64,000 bases of DNA from Sulfitobacter sp. EhC04 (GTDB taxonomy: Bacteria; Pseudomonadota; Alphaproteobacteria; Rhodobacterales; Rhodobacteraceae): assembly GCF_001650875.1 (NCBI RefSeq), contig NZ_LXYI01000023.1, positions 124,001 to 188,000 of the forward strand, given 5' to 3'. Below the pieces are notes generated by a model. It was given only the letters and a program-made list of their open reading frames with translations. It had not been told where the DNA came from and ran no database searches. A program made the translations under genes and the position numbers. Below, in pieces: positions 1 to 8,532 of this stretch (the first letter of the stretch is position 1; each line of letters starts with the position of its first letter).

Positions 1-444
1 GCCGCCGGGGCCCATTCGCGTGCCCTGTCGGCCCAGGCAGGCGATCTGCTGCCGCTCGATACCGAACGCGGATACCATATCGAATACGACATGACAGAGC
101 CGCTGCTGCGGCGTGTCGTCTGCCCGGTTGCGCGCGGGTTCTATGCCATTCCCATGGCCGGACGGCTGCGCTTTGCCGGAACGGTGGAACTGGGCGGGCT
201 TGGCCTGCCGCCCGACCCTGCGCGCCATGCGCTTCTGGAACGCGGCGCGCGGGCGATGTTCCCGCACCTCGGCACGCCCGACCGGTGCTGGTTCGGCTTT
301 CGCCCCTCGATGCCGGATTCGATCCCGGTGATCCGCCGCGGGCGGCTTGGCGGCGATGTCATCCTGGCGTTTGGTCACGGCCATCTGGGCCTGACTCTGG
401 CTCCCAGAACCGCCCGCATGGTCGCGCGACTAGTGGCAGATTAG
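1..444 (+). CDS. FAD-dependent oxidoreductase, DadA-like, C-terminal part
   Basis: The frame is open from base 1 and ends with TAG at 442-444, so only about the last 147 residues of the protein are present. They carry the usual end of the DAO/DadA family: a W-x-G-x-RPSMPDS-P-V-I segment followed by GHGHLGLTLAP, which form the substrate and FAD-contacting end of D-amino-acid dehydrogenases and related deaminating oxidases. The family oxidises D-amino acids or other amines with FAD, usually membrane-associated and feeding electrons to quinone. The N-terminal dinucleotide-binding fold lies outside the window, so exact substrate cannot be judged. No downstream partner follows on this strand. Confidence 0.85.
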   Translation, partial: AAGAHSRALSAQAGDLLPLDTERGYHIEYDMTEPLLRRVVCPVARGFYAIPMAGRLRFAGTVELGGLGLPPDPARHALLERGARAMFPHLGTPDRCWFGFRPSMPDSIPVIRRGRLGGDVILAFGHGHLGLTLAPRTARMVARLVAD

Positions 445-640
445 CGCGGCTTCACCGCTCGACAACGTCACTGGAATCCGGCCCGGAGGCATGGGCAAAA
501 CATGGTGTTTGGTGTGATACGTCTAGGTATCCAGAACCAAGCCTGGCCCATCATGAAGGTTCGAATTTTTGTCGAAACGGTGTTTGAAAGCCGTGAAATG
601 TTGATGCGCTCGGGTCCATCCCGTTGCGTCGGGGCGGATC

Positions 641-1741
641 CTAGAGGCGGCCCGTCCGGTTATCCTCCGACAGCTTGAGCAGGGGAGGCGCTTTGTACAG
701 GTTCTCGGGCTGAATCCTTTCCCATAGGCTGCCTTTGCCAAGCTCCCGTCCGAGTTGATCTTCGCGTCTCAGCCAGTCTTCAACGCTTTTGATGCGGTTG
801 GGGTGAATTTCATCCAGAAGTGCATAGTCCCGCTTGACCGTCTCATTTTTCCAGCTGTTCCAGAATCCGGTAAAGTTTTGCTTTACAGTCATCGTGCTCT
901 TATCCGCCAAGTCGGCGTTGTAACCGGCAGGCGCTTTGGCCGCCCTGCTGAGCGACCCACTGGTCCAGTAGGTTTCCAGATCGGTGTCGATGTATCTTGC
1001 CGGGTGTCCGGTCACCTTTTCGAACGCGGTGGCGAGCTTTTGATAGTCAACCTGCTCGATGGCGACTTCAAGTTTCATGCCATTTGCGCGCTCAGCATTG
1101 TCGAAGAGCCAGCGGGCGTAATAACTGCAATCTTCGAGTGCGACATGCGGCACCGCGCCGTCGCCGAGTGGCACCCGCCATGTCGCAATGCCGTCTTCCA
1201 CGGTGGGGCTCATGGGCGTCCACGCCGAGATCGCCATCTCCATATAGGGGCCGGTGGTGAACACGGCTGCGCCCATCCGGTCCTTGTTCTCTTCGTTTTG
1301 CCACAAGATCCATTCGGCGATGCGGCCCTTGCCGTCATAGTGGCCGGTGCGGAATTTGGAGTCGTAGCCGCCCTTTTTCAGCGCGTAGTCGAGGTTTCCG
1401 TAAACGAAGAACTTCACGCCTTCTTCGATGGCGATTTCATAGCTGCGGATGGCCCAGAACAGTTCTGTTTTCTCGCCGCTGTTGAAGCCGTCGATGTTGA
1501 CATAGGCCCCGTCACAGCCGCGAAATCCTTGCCGCAGAGTTTCCTCGTCGGCAAATGTCCCCTCAAGAATCTCGACATTGCCAAGCGCAAGCAAGGCTTT
1601 GGCCCGGCGGGAGTTTGGGTCACGGCTGAGGGCGCGGACCGAATATTTCTTGTCTGCGACCAGACCGCTGACCACCGGCATGCCCTGAGCGCCGGTGGCG
1701 CCAATGACGAAGATCTTGGAAGGGGAGTGTGAAGGCATCAT
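641..1741 (-). CDS. NmrA family NAD(P)-binding protein
   Basis: This 366-residue protein opens with a Rossmann motif, VIGATGAQGMPVV, near residues 12-24, followed by a second strand ending in SRDPNSRRA that would set dinucleotide preference. That layout is typical of NmrA-like atypical short-chain dehydrogenases, which often act as redox sensors or as quinone/aldehyde reductases. There is no clear YxxxK catalytic pair. An AGGAG lies 3 bases before the first ATG and 6 before the second (1738), so the true start may be one codon later. The gene is divergent from an HxlR regulator, and such pairs usually mean that HxlR represses the NmrA gene until an electrophile arrives; that is inference. Substrate unknown. 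Confidence 0.82.
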   Translation of the reverse strand: MMPSHSPSKIFVIGATGAQGMPVVSGLVADKKYSVRALSRDPNSRRAKALLALGNVEILEGTFADEETLRQGFRGCDGAYVNIDGFNSGEKTELFWAIRSYEIAIEEGVKFFVYGNLDYALKKGGYDSKFRTGHYDGKGRIAEWILWQNEENKDRMGAAVFTTGPYMEMAISAWTPMSPTVEDGIATWRVPLGDGAVPHVALEDCSYYARWLFDNAERANGMKLEVAIEQVDYQKLATAFEKVTGHPARYIDTDLETYWTSGSLSRAAKAPAGYNADLADKSTMTVKQNFTGFWNSWKNETVKRDYALLDEIHPNRIKSVEDWLRREDQLGRELGKGSLWERIQPENLYKAPPLLKLSEDNRTGRL

Positions 1742-1810
1742 TGTCTCCTCGGGATTAACGAAACGGATATCCGGGCGTTTGCAGTTCGGTCTTGCCGGAA
1801 TTTCATGATA

Positions 1811-1825
1811 CTCTTATAATAAGAG
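1811..1825. promoter_or_regulatory. Palindromic operator 1, probable HxlR site
   Basis: CTCTTATAATAAGAG is a perfect 15-bp palindrome about 70 bases before the NmrA-family start. It matches the second site at 1944 in the form CTCTNATNATNAGAG. Winged-helix HxlR/DUF24 dimers bind short palindromes of this size, and the only regulator here is the divergent HxlR gene. Confidence 0.7.
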
Positions 1826-1943
1826 GGACTATGAAGCAAGGGGCAATTTGCTCAAATCGGGATGGCTGGACCAAGACCCCTGCGCACGGCAGGTGGCATC
1901 GCGCGAACCGGGTTGAGTTTGTTAGAGAACCAAATTAAGCTAA

Positions 1944-1958
1944 CTCTGATTATGAGAG
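1944..1958. promoter_or_regulatory. Palindromic operator 2, probable HxlR site
   Basis: CTCTGATTATGAGAG is a second copy of the palindrome, inside a longer inverted repeat with arms TAACTCT and AGAGTTA (1941-1961). It lies 54 bases before the HxlR start, placed for autoregulation. The sites are 133 bases apart centre to centre, so each may serve one of the two divergent promoters. Confidence 0.7.
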
Positions 1959-2011
1959 TTAAGAGGCGCGTCTTTTCGGAATATCTCCTGGGGCGCAAAG
2001 GAAAATAGTTC

Positions 2012-2560
2012 ATGCGCTCGAAGGGTTTTGACGGGATGGTGTGCTCGATCGCCGGAGTAATGGCGGCGATCGGAGATCGTTGGGCGGTGCTGATCCTGCG
2101 CGATCTTCTTTGCGGGCTTAGCCGATACGAAGATTTCCGCCATTCGAGCGGCGTGACCAACGCGACCCTCAGTGACCGGTTAAAGCATCTGGAGGCCAAC
2201 GGCCTGGTCGAGCGGCGGCGATATCAGCAGAAGCCGGAACGGTTTGAATATGTCTTGACCAAAAATGGCTGGCAAATCGGGCCAGCTATAATGGTGCTTG
2301 CCCAGATTGGTGATCGCCTGGATCTCTCCGGCGCCTCGTCGCCGCCGATGAAGTTTGTGAACCGAAAAACCGGGGCAGAAGTTGGCTGGAGCTACATCGA
2401 CCGGAGCACGGGTGAGCCGGTGAGTGCGGTGGATCTGGCCATTGAGGCAGGTCCCGGCGCTGACGAGCTGGTTCACTGGCGTGTGTCACACGCCAAGGCA
2501 CGCCGCGCCGAAGCAAAGGCACGCCGCGCTGAAGCCGAAGCAAACCGCGCGGAAACCTGA
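2012..2560 (+). CDS. HxlR family transcriptional regulator
   Basis: A 182-residue winged-helix protein of the HxlR (DUF24) family. The signature is near the N terminus: C-S-I then GDRWAVLILRDLL, followed by FRHSSGVTNATLSDRLKHLEANGLVERR, the recognition helix and wing. A cysteine (Cys11) sits at the position that senses thiol stress or electrophiles in several family members. The C terminus ends in three tandem heptads of the type AKARRAE, encoded by three 21-bp DNA repeats (2492-2554), which lies outside the usual domain and may be a recent expansion. AAGGA 9 bases before the ATG supports the start. It most likely represses the divergent NmrA gene and itself through the two palindromes between them. 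Confidence 0.88.
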   Translation: MRSKGFDGMVCSIAGVMAAIGDRWAVLILRDLLCGLSRYEDFRHSSGVTNATLSDRLKHLEANGLVERRRYQQKPERFEYVLTKNGWQIGPAIMVLAQIGDRLDLSGASSPPMKFVNRKTGAEVGWSYIDRSTGEPVSAVDLAIEAGPGADELVHWRVSHAKARRAEAKARRAEAEANRAET

Positions 2561-2833
2561 CGAAGAAGCCGGTCATAGATGATCGGGGAGCCCGACCAAC
2601 GCGCGCAGCATCTGGTCCCGAGCCGTGTTCAATGTAACCAAGATCGCCGCGTCCGCAGGTGCGCAGGATGAAGGGCCGTTTGTCCCGCAAGGCCCGGACC
2701 GTACCCCAGCCCAGCTACAAGATTGATCTTTGGGTTCTTTTTCGGCACCAATGAAGCATGACGAGTCAACTTGCCTTTGCAGATTCGGAAACTTTCGTGC
2801 TGCCATTCCCTCGGACCAAAAGAGACAAAGCCA

Positions 2834-3631
2834 ATGACCCTAACGCCTTTCCAATCCCTTCTGGATGCCCTGATCCCAGCCGCAGATGGCTTCGAAGCAG
2901 TTCTGCCGGATGACTGGCTGCAGGGGCGCACAGCCTATGGCGGGCTGTCAGCCGCACTCTGTTTCGAGGCGGCGCAGCGCCATGTCGGTGACTTGCCGCC
3001 GTTGCGATCGGCTCAATTTGCCTTCATTGGGCCGTCGTCCGGGCGTCTCAGCATTGTCCCGACGGTCTTGCGGCGTGGTAAATCTACGGTTTTTATCGGC
3101 GTCGATCTTTTTGGCGAGGCCGGACTTGCCGTGCGTGGGTTGCTGTGCTTCGGTGCCAATCGCGCGTCTTCGCTGAATTTGGAGAATGTGCCGCCACCAG
3201 AGATGCGTGCGCCTGATCAGTGTTCGACGTACTTCCAGTTGCCGACGGCACCTGCTTTTACGCGTCATTTCGAAAGCCGTGTCGTTGCAGGTGCGCAGCC
3301 AAAATCGTCAGCCAAGGACGCCCATATTCTGGTCTGGCTGCGCCACCAGGATCACACAGCGCCAACAACCATGGCTTCGCTCCTGGCCCTGGGCGATGGG
3401 TTGCCACCGGCAGCGATGCCGCTTTTTGACGATGTGCCAATAAGCGTCAGCACCATGACCTGGTCGATTGATCTGCTGGTTGATGCGATAAAAAGTGAAT
3501 CCGGCTGGTGGCTGATCGAGACTCGGGGAGAAACCGCCAAAGACGGGTATTCAGCGCAGAACATGACCATTTGGGATGAAGACGGGGTTGCCGTCGCAAC
3601 CATGAAGCAGACGGTTGCACTGTTCGGTTAG
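2834..3631 (+). CDS. Acyl-CoA thioesterase family protein
   Basis: A 265-residue double-hotdog protein of the TesB-like thioesterase superfamily (4HBT_3 type). Visible signs are the N-terminal segment LQGRTAYGGLSAALCFEAA near residues 29-47 and the repeated strand pattern FAFIGPSSGRLSI. It would hydrolyse acyl-CoA to free acid and CoA in the cytoplasm. The frame is open further upstream to 2771, but the conserved N terminus begins at MTLTPFQSLL, so I place the start at 2834; the ribosome site there is weak (AAAGAGAC). It precedes the SDR and hydratase operon and probably belongs to the same acyl-CoA region. Chain-length preference cannot be read from sequence. Confidence 0.78.
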   Translation: MTLTPFQSLLDALIPAADGFEAVLPDDWLQGRTAYGGLSAALCFEAAQRHVGDLPPLRSAQFAFIGPSSGRLSIVPTVLRRGKSTVFIGVDLFGEAGLAVRGLLCFGANRASSLNLENVPPPEMRAPDQCSTYFQLPTAPAFTRHFESRVVAGAQPKSSAKDAHILVWLRHQDHTAPTTMASLLALGDGLPPAAMPLFDDVPISVSTMTWSIDLLVDAIKSESGWWLIETRGETAKDGYSAQNMTIWDEDGVAVATMKQTVALFG

Positions 3632-3645
3632 GTCGCTGCGACGGG

Positions 3646-3674
3646 TTGACAAGTTCTAAAATAGAACCGAATAT
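3646..3674 (+). promoter_or_regulatory. Promoter with embedded operator GTTCT-N5-AGAAC
   Basis: TTGACA at 3646-3651 and GAATAT at 3669-3674 are 17 bases apart. Between them, at 3653-3667, is the inverted repeat GTTCT-AAAAT-AGAAC. A repressor bound there would block RNA polymerase from the SDR/hydratase operon. The same repeat is found at 7561, 13707 and 19900. Confidence 0.65.
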
Positions 3675-3712
3675 CTAACGGTCCAAAGGCGGGTCCGTGG
3701 GAGAGTGACGAC

Positions 3713-4444
3713 ATGGAGAAAAGACAGGCGACCGTAGCCGTAGTTGGGGCTGGTGACTATATAGGCGGAGAGATTGCCAAAGCGTTCGCGGCAGAGGGAT
3801 TTCTCGTATTTGCCGGCCGTCGGAACGGTGAAAAGCTCGCTCCGCTGGTGGAAGAGATCGAGGCCGCGGGCGGTCGGATCGTTGCGCGATCGCTGGATGC
3901 GCGCAACGAAGATGAAGTCATTCAGTTCATGGCAGATGCCGAAGCCGCCGGTCCGCTCGAAGTCGCAATCTTCAACATCGGTGCCAATGTGCAGTTTCCA
4001 TTTGTTGAAACAACCGAACGGGTGTTCCGGAAAGTCTGGGAGATGGCCTGCTATGCCGGGTTCCTTTCGGGACGCGAAGCGGCGCGCCATATGCTACCGC
4101 GCGGGAAGGGGTGCCTGTTCTTCACCGGTGCCACTGCAGGTCTGCGCGGCGGCAAGGGTTACGCTGCGTTTGCCAGTGCCAAGTTCGGTCTGCGTGCCGT
4201 TGCGGAAAGTGCGGCGCGCGAGCTGATGCCGCAGGGCATCCATGTGTCGCACCTGGTGATCGATTCCGGTGTAGACACGGCCTGGGTGCGCCAGCGGATC
4301 GCCGATGGTCTGCGCAGCGGCGGTGAGGATCGCACTCTGATGCGCCCGGCTGCTGTTGCCGAAGCCTATATTGACCTGTGGCGTCAACCCGAGGACGCCT
4401 GGACCTTTGAAAAGCATATCCGCCCAAAAGGAGAAACATGGTGA
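3713..4444 (+). CDS. Atypical SDR family oxidoreductase lacking the catalytic Tyr
   Basis: A 243-residue classical-length SDR. The cofactor loop reads VVGAGDYIGGEIA (residues 10-22) and the NxG strand is FNIGANV. The active-site block reads Y150-A-A-F153-A-S-A-K157: the position four residues before the lysine, normally the catalytic tyrosine, is phenylalanine. The sequence belongs to a divergent SDR group with this replacement whose chemistry is uncertain. GGGAG 7 bases before the ATG supports the start. The gene overlaps the hydratase by 7 bases, so they are translationally coupled. It could be a 3-hydroxyacyl-CoA dehydrogenase partner, or a non-redox or structural member of the pathway. 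Confidence 0.85.
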   Translation: MEKRQATVAVVGAGDYIGGEIAKAFAAEGFLVFAGRRNGEKLAPLVEEIEAAGGRIVARSLDARNEDEVIQFMADAEAAGPLEVAIFNIGANVQFPFVETTERVFRKVWEMACYAGFLSGREAARHMLPRGKGCLFFTGATAGLRGGKGYAAFASAKFGLRAVAESAARELMPQGIHVSHLVIDSGVDTAWVRQRIADGLRSGGEDRTLMRPAAVAEAYIDLWRQPEDAWTFEKHIRPKGETW

Positions 4445-5250
4445 GTATGACGAACACAGCATTGGATCAAACCGAGCAGGCCGATATTCGGGTCTCTGTT
4501 TCGGGTCCGGTCCTCACGATTGTCCTGACCCGGCCTGACAAGCGGAATGCCCTGACGCAAGCGATGTATGCTGCGATGACGGCGGGATTGGAGCAGGCCG
4601 CCGCAGATCCGGGGATCAGGTCGGTCCTTATCCACGGCGAAGGCTCTGTCTTTTGCTCGGGCAATGACATCGCTGACTTTTCCAAAGCCAATTCCGACAG
4701 CAGCGCGGCTACCGAAAACGAAGCAACGCGGTTCATCAACACCATCGCGACCTTTGAAAAGCCATTGGTCGCAGCGGTTCAGGGTCTGTCCACAGGAATT
4801 GGCCTGACAATGTTGCTGCACTGCGATGTTGTTGTCGTTACCGCCGACGCGAAGATCGGCGCGCCTTTTGTCCCGCTGGGGTTGTGCCCGGAGGCCGGGT
4901 CAAGCGCAATACTGCCCGCCCGCATTGGCTATCAGAAGGCCTATGCGGTCTTTGCATTGGGGCAGCGGCTTAGCGGGGACGAGGCCGTCGCCTGTGGCCT
5001 CGCGCTGGAAGTGCAGCCGGATTTGCAGGCATGTGTGACGGCGGCGGCAGGCTATGCCGACGCCCTTGCGCTGCTCCCCGCAGAGTCGCTGCGTGCCACG
5101 AAGGCGCTGATGCGGCCCAAGGGCAGTCTGGATGCGCAGATTACCGCCGAAAGCCAGGTCTTCGCCAAGCTCCTAAGCGGACCCGAGGCGGCGGAGGCTT
5201 TCAGCGCGTTTCGGGAAAAACGCAAGCCGGATTTCAGTAAGATCTCCTGA
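4438..5250 (+). CDS. Enoyl-CoA hydratase/isomerase family protein
   Basis: A 270-residue crotonase. The oxyanion-hole segment is GSVFCSGNDIADF (about residues 69-81) and the catalytic-glutamate region is GLCPEAGSSAILP (about 147-159), with TRPDKRNALT at the N terminus. It should hydrate a 2-enoyl-CoA, or act as an isomerase or lyase of the same fold, in the cytoplasm. AAAGGAG precedes the ATG by 5 bases. It is the last gene of the SDR operon and is followed by a clear terminator. With the CoA ligase, two acyl-CoA dehydrogenases and thiolase nearby it completes a beta-oxidation set. A feruloyl-CoA hydratase/lyase role is possible but not shown. Confidence 0.88.
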   Translation: MVSMTNTALDQTEQADIRVSVSGPVLTIVLTRPDKRNALTQAMYAAMTAGLEQAAADPGIRSVLIHGEGSVFCSGNDIADFSKANSDSSAATENEATRFINTIATFEKPLVAAVQGLSTGIGLTMLLHCDVVVVTADAKIGAPFVPLGLCPEAGSSAILPARIGYQKAYAVFALGQRLSGDEAVACGLALEVQPDLQACVTAAAGYADALALLPAESLRATKALMRPKGSLDAQITAESQVFAKLLSGPEAAEAFSAFREKRKPDFSKIS

Positions 5251-5272
5251 GCGTAACATTTCCGGATGCACG

Positions 5273-5302
5273 AAACCGGCCCCTGAGGGCCGGTTTTTTT
5301 TT
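5273..5302 (+). terminator. Rho-independent terminator after the hydratase
   Basis: Stem CCGGCCC/GGGCCGG (flanked by pairing A and T bases) with a 4-base loop, followed by nine T residues. It lies 23 bases after the hydratase stop. Confidence 0.92.
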
Positions 5303-5351
5303 GCCCGCCCGCTATGGATCACTCGCAAAGAACGATGCGCAAAGGACCAAC

Positions 5352-5383
5352 AAAAAGAGCGACCGTTTGCCCGGTCGCTCTTA
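5352..5383 (-). terminator. Rho-independent terminator of the thiolase operon
   Basis: An 11-bp perfect stem AAGAGCGACCG/CGGTCGCTCTT (5355-5365 and 5372-5382). On the minus strand it ends in TTTTT. It lies 26 bases beyond the thiolase stop. Confidence 0.88.
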
Positions 5384-5408
5384 ACATTTTCTGGAAGAGG
5401 TGCGTCAG

Positions 5409-6581
5409 TTAGAGAACTTCAAAGAGCCCTGCCGCGCCCATGCCACCGCCGATGCACATGGTAACAACCACATGCTTCGCGCCGCGCCGCTTGCCTTCGA
5501 TCAATGCGTGTCCGACCAAACGCGCGCCGGTCATGCCGTAGGGATGGCCAATCGAAAGGCTGCCGCCATTAACGTTCAGCAGGTCCATCGGAATGCCGAG
5601 TTGTTCATGGCAATAGATGACCTGCACAGCATAGGCTTCGTTCAGTTCCCAAAGCCCGATGTCCTCGACTTTCAGACCGTGACGCTTGAGCAGTTTCGGA
5701 ATGGCATAGACCGGGCCGATGCCCATCTCGTCGGGTGTGACCCCGGCCATGGCCATGCCGACATACCGGCCAAGCGGCTCAACGCCCGCTTGCTCGGCCC
5801 GCTTCGCGTCCATCACGACACAGGCCGATGCCCCGTCCGACAGCTGGCTCGCGTTCCCGGCGGAAATAGCACCGCCTTCGAATACCGGACGAATACCGGC
5901 CAGATTTTCATAGGTGGTGCCGGGCCGGTTGCCTTCGTCCTTGGCGAGATGCACGGATTTTGTAGAAGTCGCACCGGTTTCCTTGTCGGTTACCACCATC
6001 TCGGCGTCCATCGCCACGATTTCCTGATCGAAACGGCCAGCCTCCTGCGCGGCGGCTGTGCGGGCCTGGGACTGAACGCCATACAGGTCCTGGCGTTCGC
6101 GGTCGATCCCGTAGCGCTTGGTTACCGTTTCGGCGGTTTCCAGCATCGACATGTACATGTCAGGCTGCATTTCTTCCAGCTTGGGGTCCTTGGTCACCCG
6201 CATTTCGGGCGTTTGCACCAGCGAGATGGATTCCACACCGCCCGCAACGACAATATCCATGCCGTCAAACGAAACCTGTTTTGCCGCAGTGGCGATGGCC
6301 ATCAGCCCCGAGGCACATTGCCGATCCAGCGTCATGCCCGATACGGTTACCGGCAGGCCGGCCCGGATGGCTGCCGTGCGGCCAATGGTATGGGCATAGC
6401 CCTGCGGCAGGGCGCAACCCAGCAGGCAGTCCTCAATCTCGGCCGGGTCCACGCCGGCCCGCGCAACGGCATGGCTGATGGCATGTGCCGCCAGCGCTGT
6501 CGGGGGGGTGGCGTTGAACGCGCCACGGTAGGCTTTGCCGATCGGCGTGCGTGCCGTCGACACGATGAGAGCATCGCGCAT
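5409..6581 (-). CDS. Thiolase, acetyl-CoA C-acyltransferase
   Basis: A 390-residue thiolase. The nucleophile is Cys89 in [11 protein letters not shown]; the C-terminal pair is the His in [11 protein letters not shown] and the Cys in [14 protein letters not shown]. It would cleave a 3-oxoacyl-CoA with CoA in the last step of beta-oxidation, or condense acetyl-CoA in reverse. A TTG four codons upstream (6593) is in frame, but GGAG lies 7 bases before the ATG at 6581, so I choose that start. It is downstream of the isomerase gene on the same strand (44 bases apart) and is followed by a terminator. Degradative thiolase is more likely given the neighbours. Confidence 0.92.
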   Translation of the reverse strand: MRDALIVSTARTPIGKAYRGAFNATPPTALAAHAISHAVARAGVDPAEIEDCLLGCALPQGYAHTIGRTAAIRAGLPVTVSGMTLDRQCASGLMAIATAAKQVSFDGMDIVVAGGVESISLVQTPEMRVTKDPKLEEMQPDMYMSMLETAETVTKRYGIDRERQDLYGVQSQARTAAAQEAGRFDQEIVAMDAEMVVTDKETGATSTKSVHLAKDEGNRPGTTYENLAGIRPVFEGGAISAGNASQLSDGASACVVMDAKRAEQAGVEPLGRYVGMAMAGVTPDEMGIGPVYAIPKLLKRHGLKVEDIGLWELNEAYAVQVIYCHEQLGIPMDLLNVNGGSLSIGHPYGMTGARLVGHALIEGKRRGAKHVVVTMCIGGGMGAAGLFEVL

Positions 6582-6625
6582 AGTCTTCTCCAATTTGACT
6601 AGTTTTTTGGTATGGTCAGTGGGCC

Positions 6626-7246
6626 TTATGCCGAAGCCTTGGCCCGCCGTTTTTCGATTTCCGAGACGACGACGTGCAGGCGGTCCTTGCCGAAATAGAT
6701 ATCGTCATCCACAAAAAATGTGGGTGATCCAAATACGCCGCGCGCGACCGCGTCCGACGTGTTGTCCACAAGGGTCTGCTTGATCTCTGGATCCTGGGTC
6801 AGCGCAAACAGTTCTTTGGCGTCAAAGCCAGAGTCGGTGAGCGCCCTGGCAATTTCTGCGGGGTCGTTCAAGTTGCGCTCTTCGACCCACATGTAGCGGT
6901 AGAAGTCGTTGACGTATTTTTCGAAAACACCGATCTTTTGCGCGGCAACCGCCCCGCGCATCAGGGCAAGCGTATTGATCGGGAAATGCGGATTGCTGCG
7001 GAAATCCGTGATCCCGTGTTCCTCGCAGAACCGCTTTATTTCCAACCCGTCATAGTCGTTCTTGTTCTTGATGCCGGCGAAGGCTTCGAACGGCGATCTG
7101 TTTCCGGTGGCCTTGAACACGCCGCCCAACAGGATCGGGACATAGGTGAACTTTACCCCGGTGCTCTGTTCGATCGCGGGGATCGCCCGATGGCAGAAAT
7201 AGGCGTTGGGGCTTCCAAAATCGAAGAGAAATTCAACATTCGTCAT
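6626..7246 (-). CDS. DsbA-family isomerase, 2-hydroxychromene-2-carboxylate isomerase type
   Basis: A 206-residue kappa-GST/DsbA-fold protein. The N terminus [12 protein letters not shown] places a serine where HCCA isomerase (NahD) has its active-site serine instead of the DsbA CxxC; the cis-Pro region is [20 protein letters not shown] near residue 175. Characterised members isomerise 2-hydroxychromene-2-carboxylate using glutathione during naphthalene breakdown, but many relatives sit in other catabolic clusters and have unknown substrates. It is first in an operon with the thiolase. No naphthalene dioxygenase genes are here, so a different glutathione-dependent isomerisation is more likely. 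Confidence 0.8.
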   Translation of the reverse strand: MTNVEFLFDFGSPNAYFCHRAIPAIEQSTGVKFTYVPILLGGVFKATGNRSPFEAFAGIKNKNDYDGLEIKRFCEEHGITDFRSNPHFPINTLALMRGAVAAQKIGVFEKYVNDFYRYMWVEERNLNDPAEIARALTDSGFDAKELFALTQDPEIKQTLVDNTSDAVARGVFGSPTFFVDDDIYFGKDRLHVVVSEIEKRRAKASA

Positions 7247-8169
7247 GACTTACTATCCTTCCTTACAAGGCCGTATATGGGTTCTGAAGGTCTGAGCGTC
7301 CGAGCGTCGACTTTGAGTGCCCGATGCGTCCGGTTGACTGCTTCTGGCTGCGTTGGAAGCATCAAATTTCCCCAAATGCTTCATCAGCAATGGAGATCAA
7401 TCCTACCATTCCCAATATCTGCTCAAACGCAGTGCTGTCACCGCATTCGGTGCCAAGGACAGTGGAAGATTTAATGTGTCCGATTGTAGCCAAGTTTTCA
7501 TCCGATGCTTTAAGCGCAGTCTTAGTTCCTGTGTCTGCATCAATGATCTAATGCAGGCGAGTGCTATTTAAGAACTATCTACCAGTGGACCGGATACGTC
7601 AAGCGGGCCTTTGCTGTTTGTTCAATTTCCGCCGTGACTGAACAGCGCCGCCAAGGTGGGGGAGGGCGCACCGACCAGTGGGAATTACCTTGATTGCGTT
7701 CTGGTATGGCGGCGACTTAACACGCTGCCGTTTCTCTTCTTACAGCGTTCAGCTTTTAGCTTGAGGCACCAGTTCCTGAATAAAATGTTATATATCAATT
7801 TAATAAGAGATATGCGATGCCTGAATGTAAAAGTGAAACGTAGTAGATCACCAATTGCAGGGCCGGGGCATTTCCGTGTTCTACAGAACTTGCGTCATCA
7901 TGTGTTTCATCCCATGATCCAGGCCGCTTCGGATCCTCCGGGTTTCTGACGTTGCGGCGCTATGGTCACTCTGCCAAGCACGTAATCGCCACCTGCCAGT
8001 GTTTAGCTATTTTAAAAAGAACCGACTCGTGTTGCATGGCTCACCGCTCAGCTGAAATCGGGTGCGGTCTTTTCCGTTGAGGGTGCTGTAGATGCCGGAG
8101 AAGTTCAAAGCTGAATGCCAAGCTACCAGGGGCCGAAATCGCGATGCCCGGTTGCTCCACCATGTCGCG
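7247..8169. other. Long gap without a recognisable gene
   Basis: No frame here has convincing coding character. It holds the putative operator at 7561 and an AT-rich stretch around 7780-7860. The part next to 8170 may continue the decayed IS66 element, but no further IS protein motif could be read. Composition is lower in GC than the flanking operons, which fits relic or foreign DNA. Confidence 0.5.
7561..7575 (-). promoter_or_regulatory. Operator-like site GTTCT-N5-AGCAC before the isomerase operon
   Basis: Read on the minus strand it is GTTCTTAAATAGCAC, one mismatch from the GTTCT-N5-AGAAC repeat found at 3653 and 13707. It lies 315 bases upstream of the isomerase start, which is rather far, so its link to that gene is provisional. 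Confidence 0.45.
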
Positions 8170-8448
8170 CCGGGGCAACGGTCTGACAACGCGCGTTCAG
8201 CCCCGCGATCCCCTTTCGCATATGGGTGAGACCACAGACCCATCTTCTTTAGGTCGTGCCGCCAGGCATTAATCTGCTGCCGGTCACCTTATCGCGCTGT
8301 ACCACTTGAGCCACTGTCGCCCCGGCAATCCCAACCGAGGCGAATATTTCCAGCTTGTCCTCGCCGCGCCAGAAGCGCCGCCGCTGTACTCCAAGAATTT
8401 CGCCTCGCGTCGCAGACCCCGTATAAGAGACGTTGCAAAAGACGTCAT
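8170..8448 (-). pseudogene. IS66 family tnpA/tnpB remnant
   Basis: On the minus strand the frame begins at 8448 with MTSFATSLIRG, then after a frameshift gives QRRRFWRGEDKLEI and GIAGATVAQVVQR, the N-terminal helix-turn-helix of IS66 TnpA. Another shift gives INAWRHDLKKMGLW, the family's conserved W-R-x-x-L segment. Immediately after, THMRKGIAGLNARCQTV matches the start of IS66 TnpB (DMRKGxxGL). At least two indels and early stops destroy both genes. No terminal repeats or transposase (TnpC) part was found. Confidence 0.75.
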
Positions 8449-8532
8449 CAACAAGAGTGTCTTAGATCAAAGCTTCATACTCAGATGGGCGGTGCCAATG
8501 GCGCGGTTACCTTCAATCAAAAGGGAGGCTCA

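Noticed and set aside
561-570. GGTTCGAAT, like a tRNA T-loop
   Set aside because: No acceptor stem, anticodon arm or CCA context around it.
755-1732. A 325-codon open frame on the plus strand
   Set aside because: It is the complement of the NmrA-family gene and shows no family motif; GC-rich codon use keeps the opposite strand open.
5400-6602. A 400-codon open frame on the plus strand
   Set aside because: It lies opposite the thiolase, whose motifs are complete, and it begins inside the terminator side of that operon.
7656-7949. A 97-codon open frame in the long gap
   Set aside because: No recognisable motif, poor codon use and no ribosome site.
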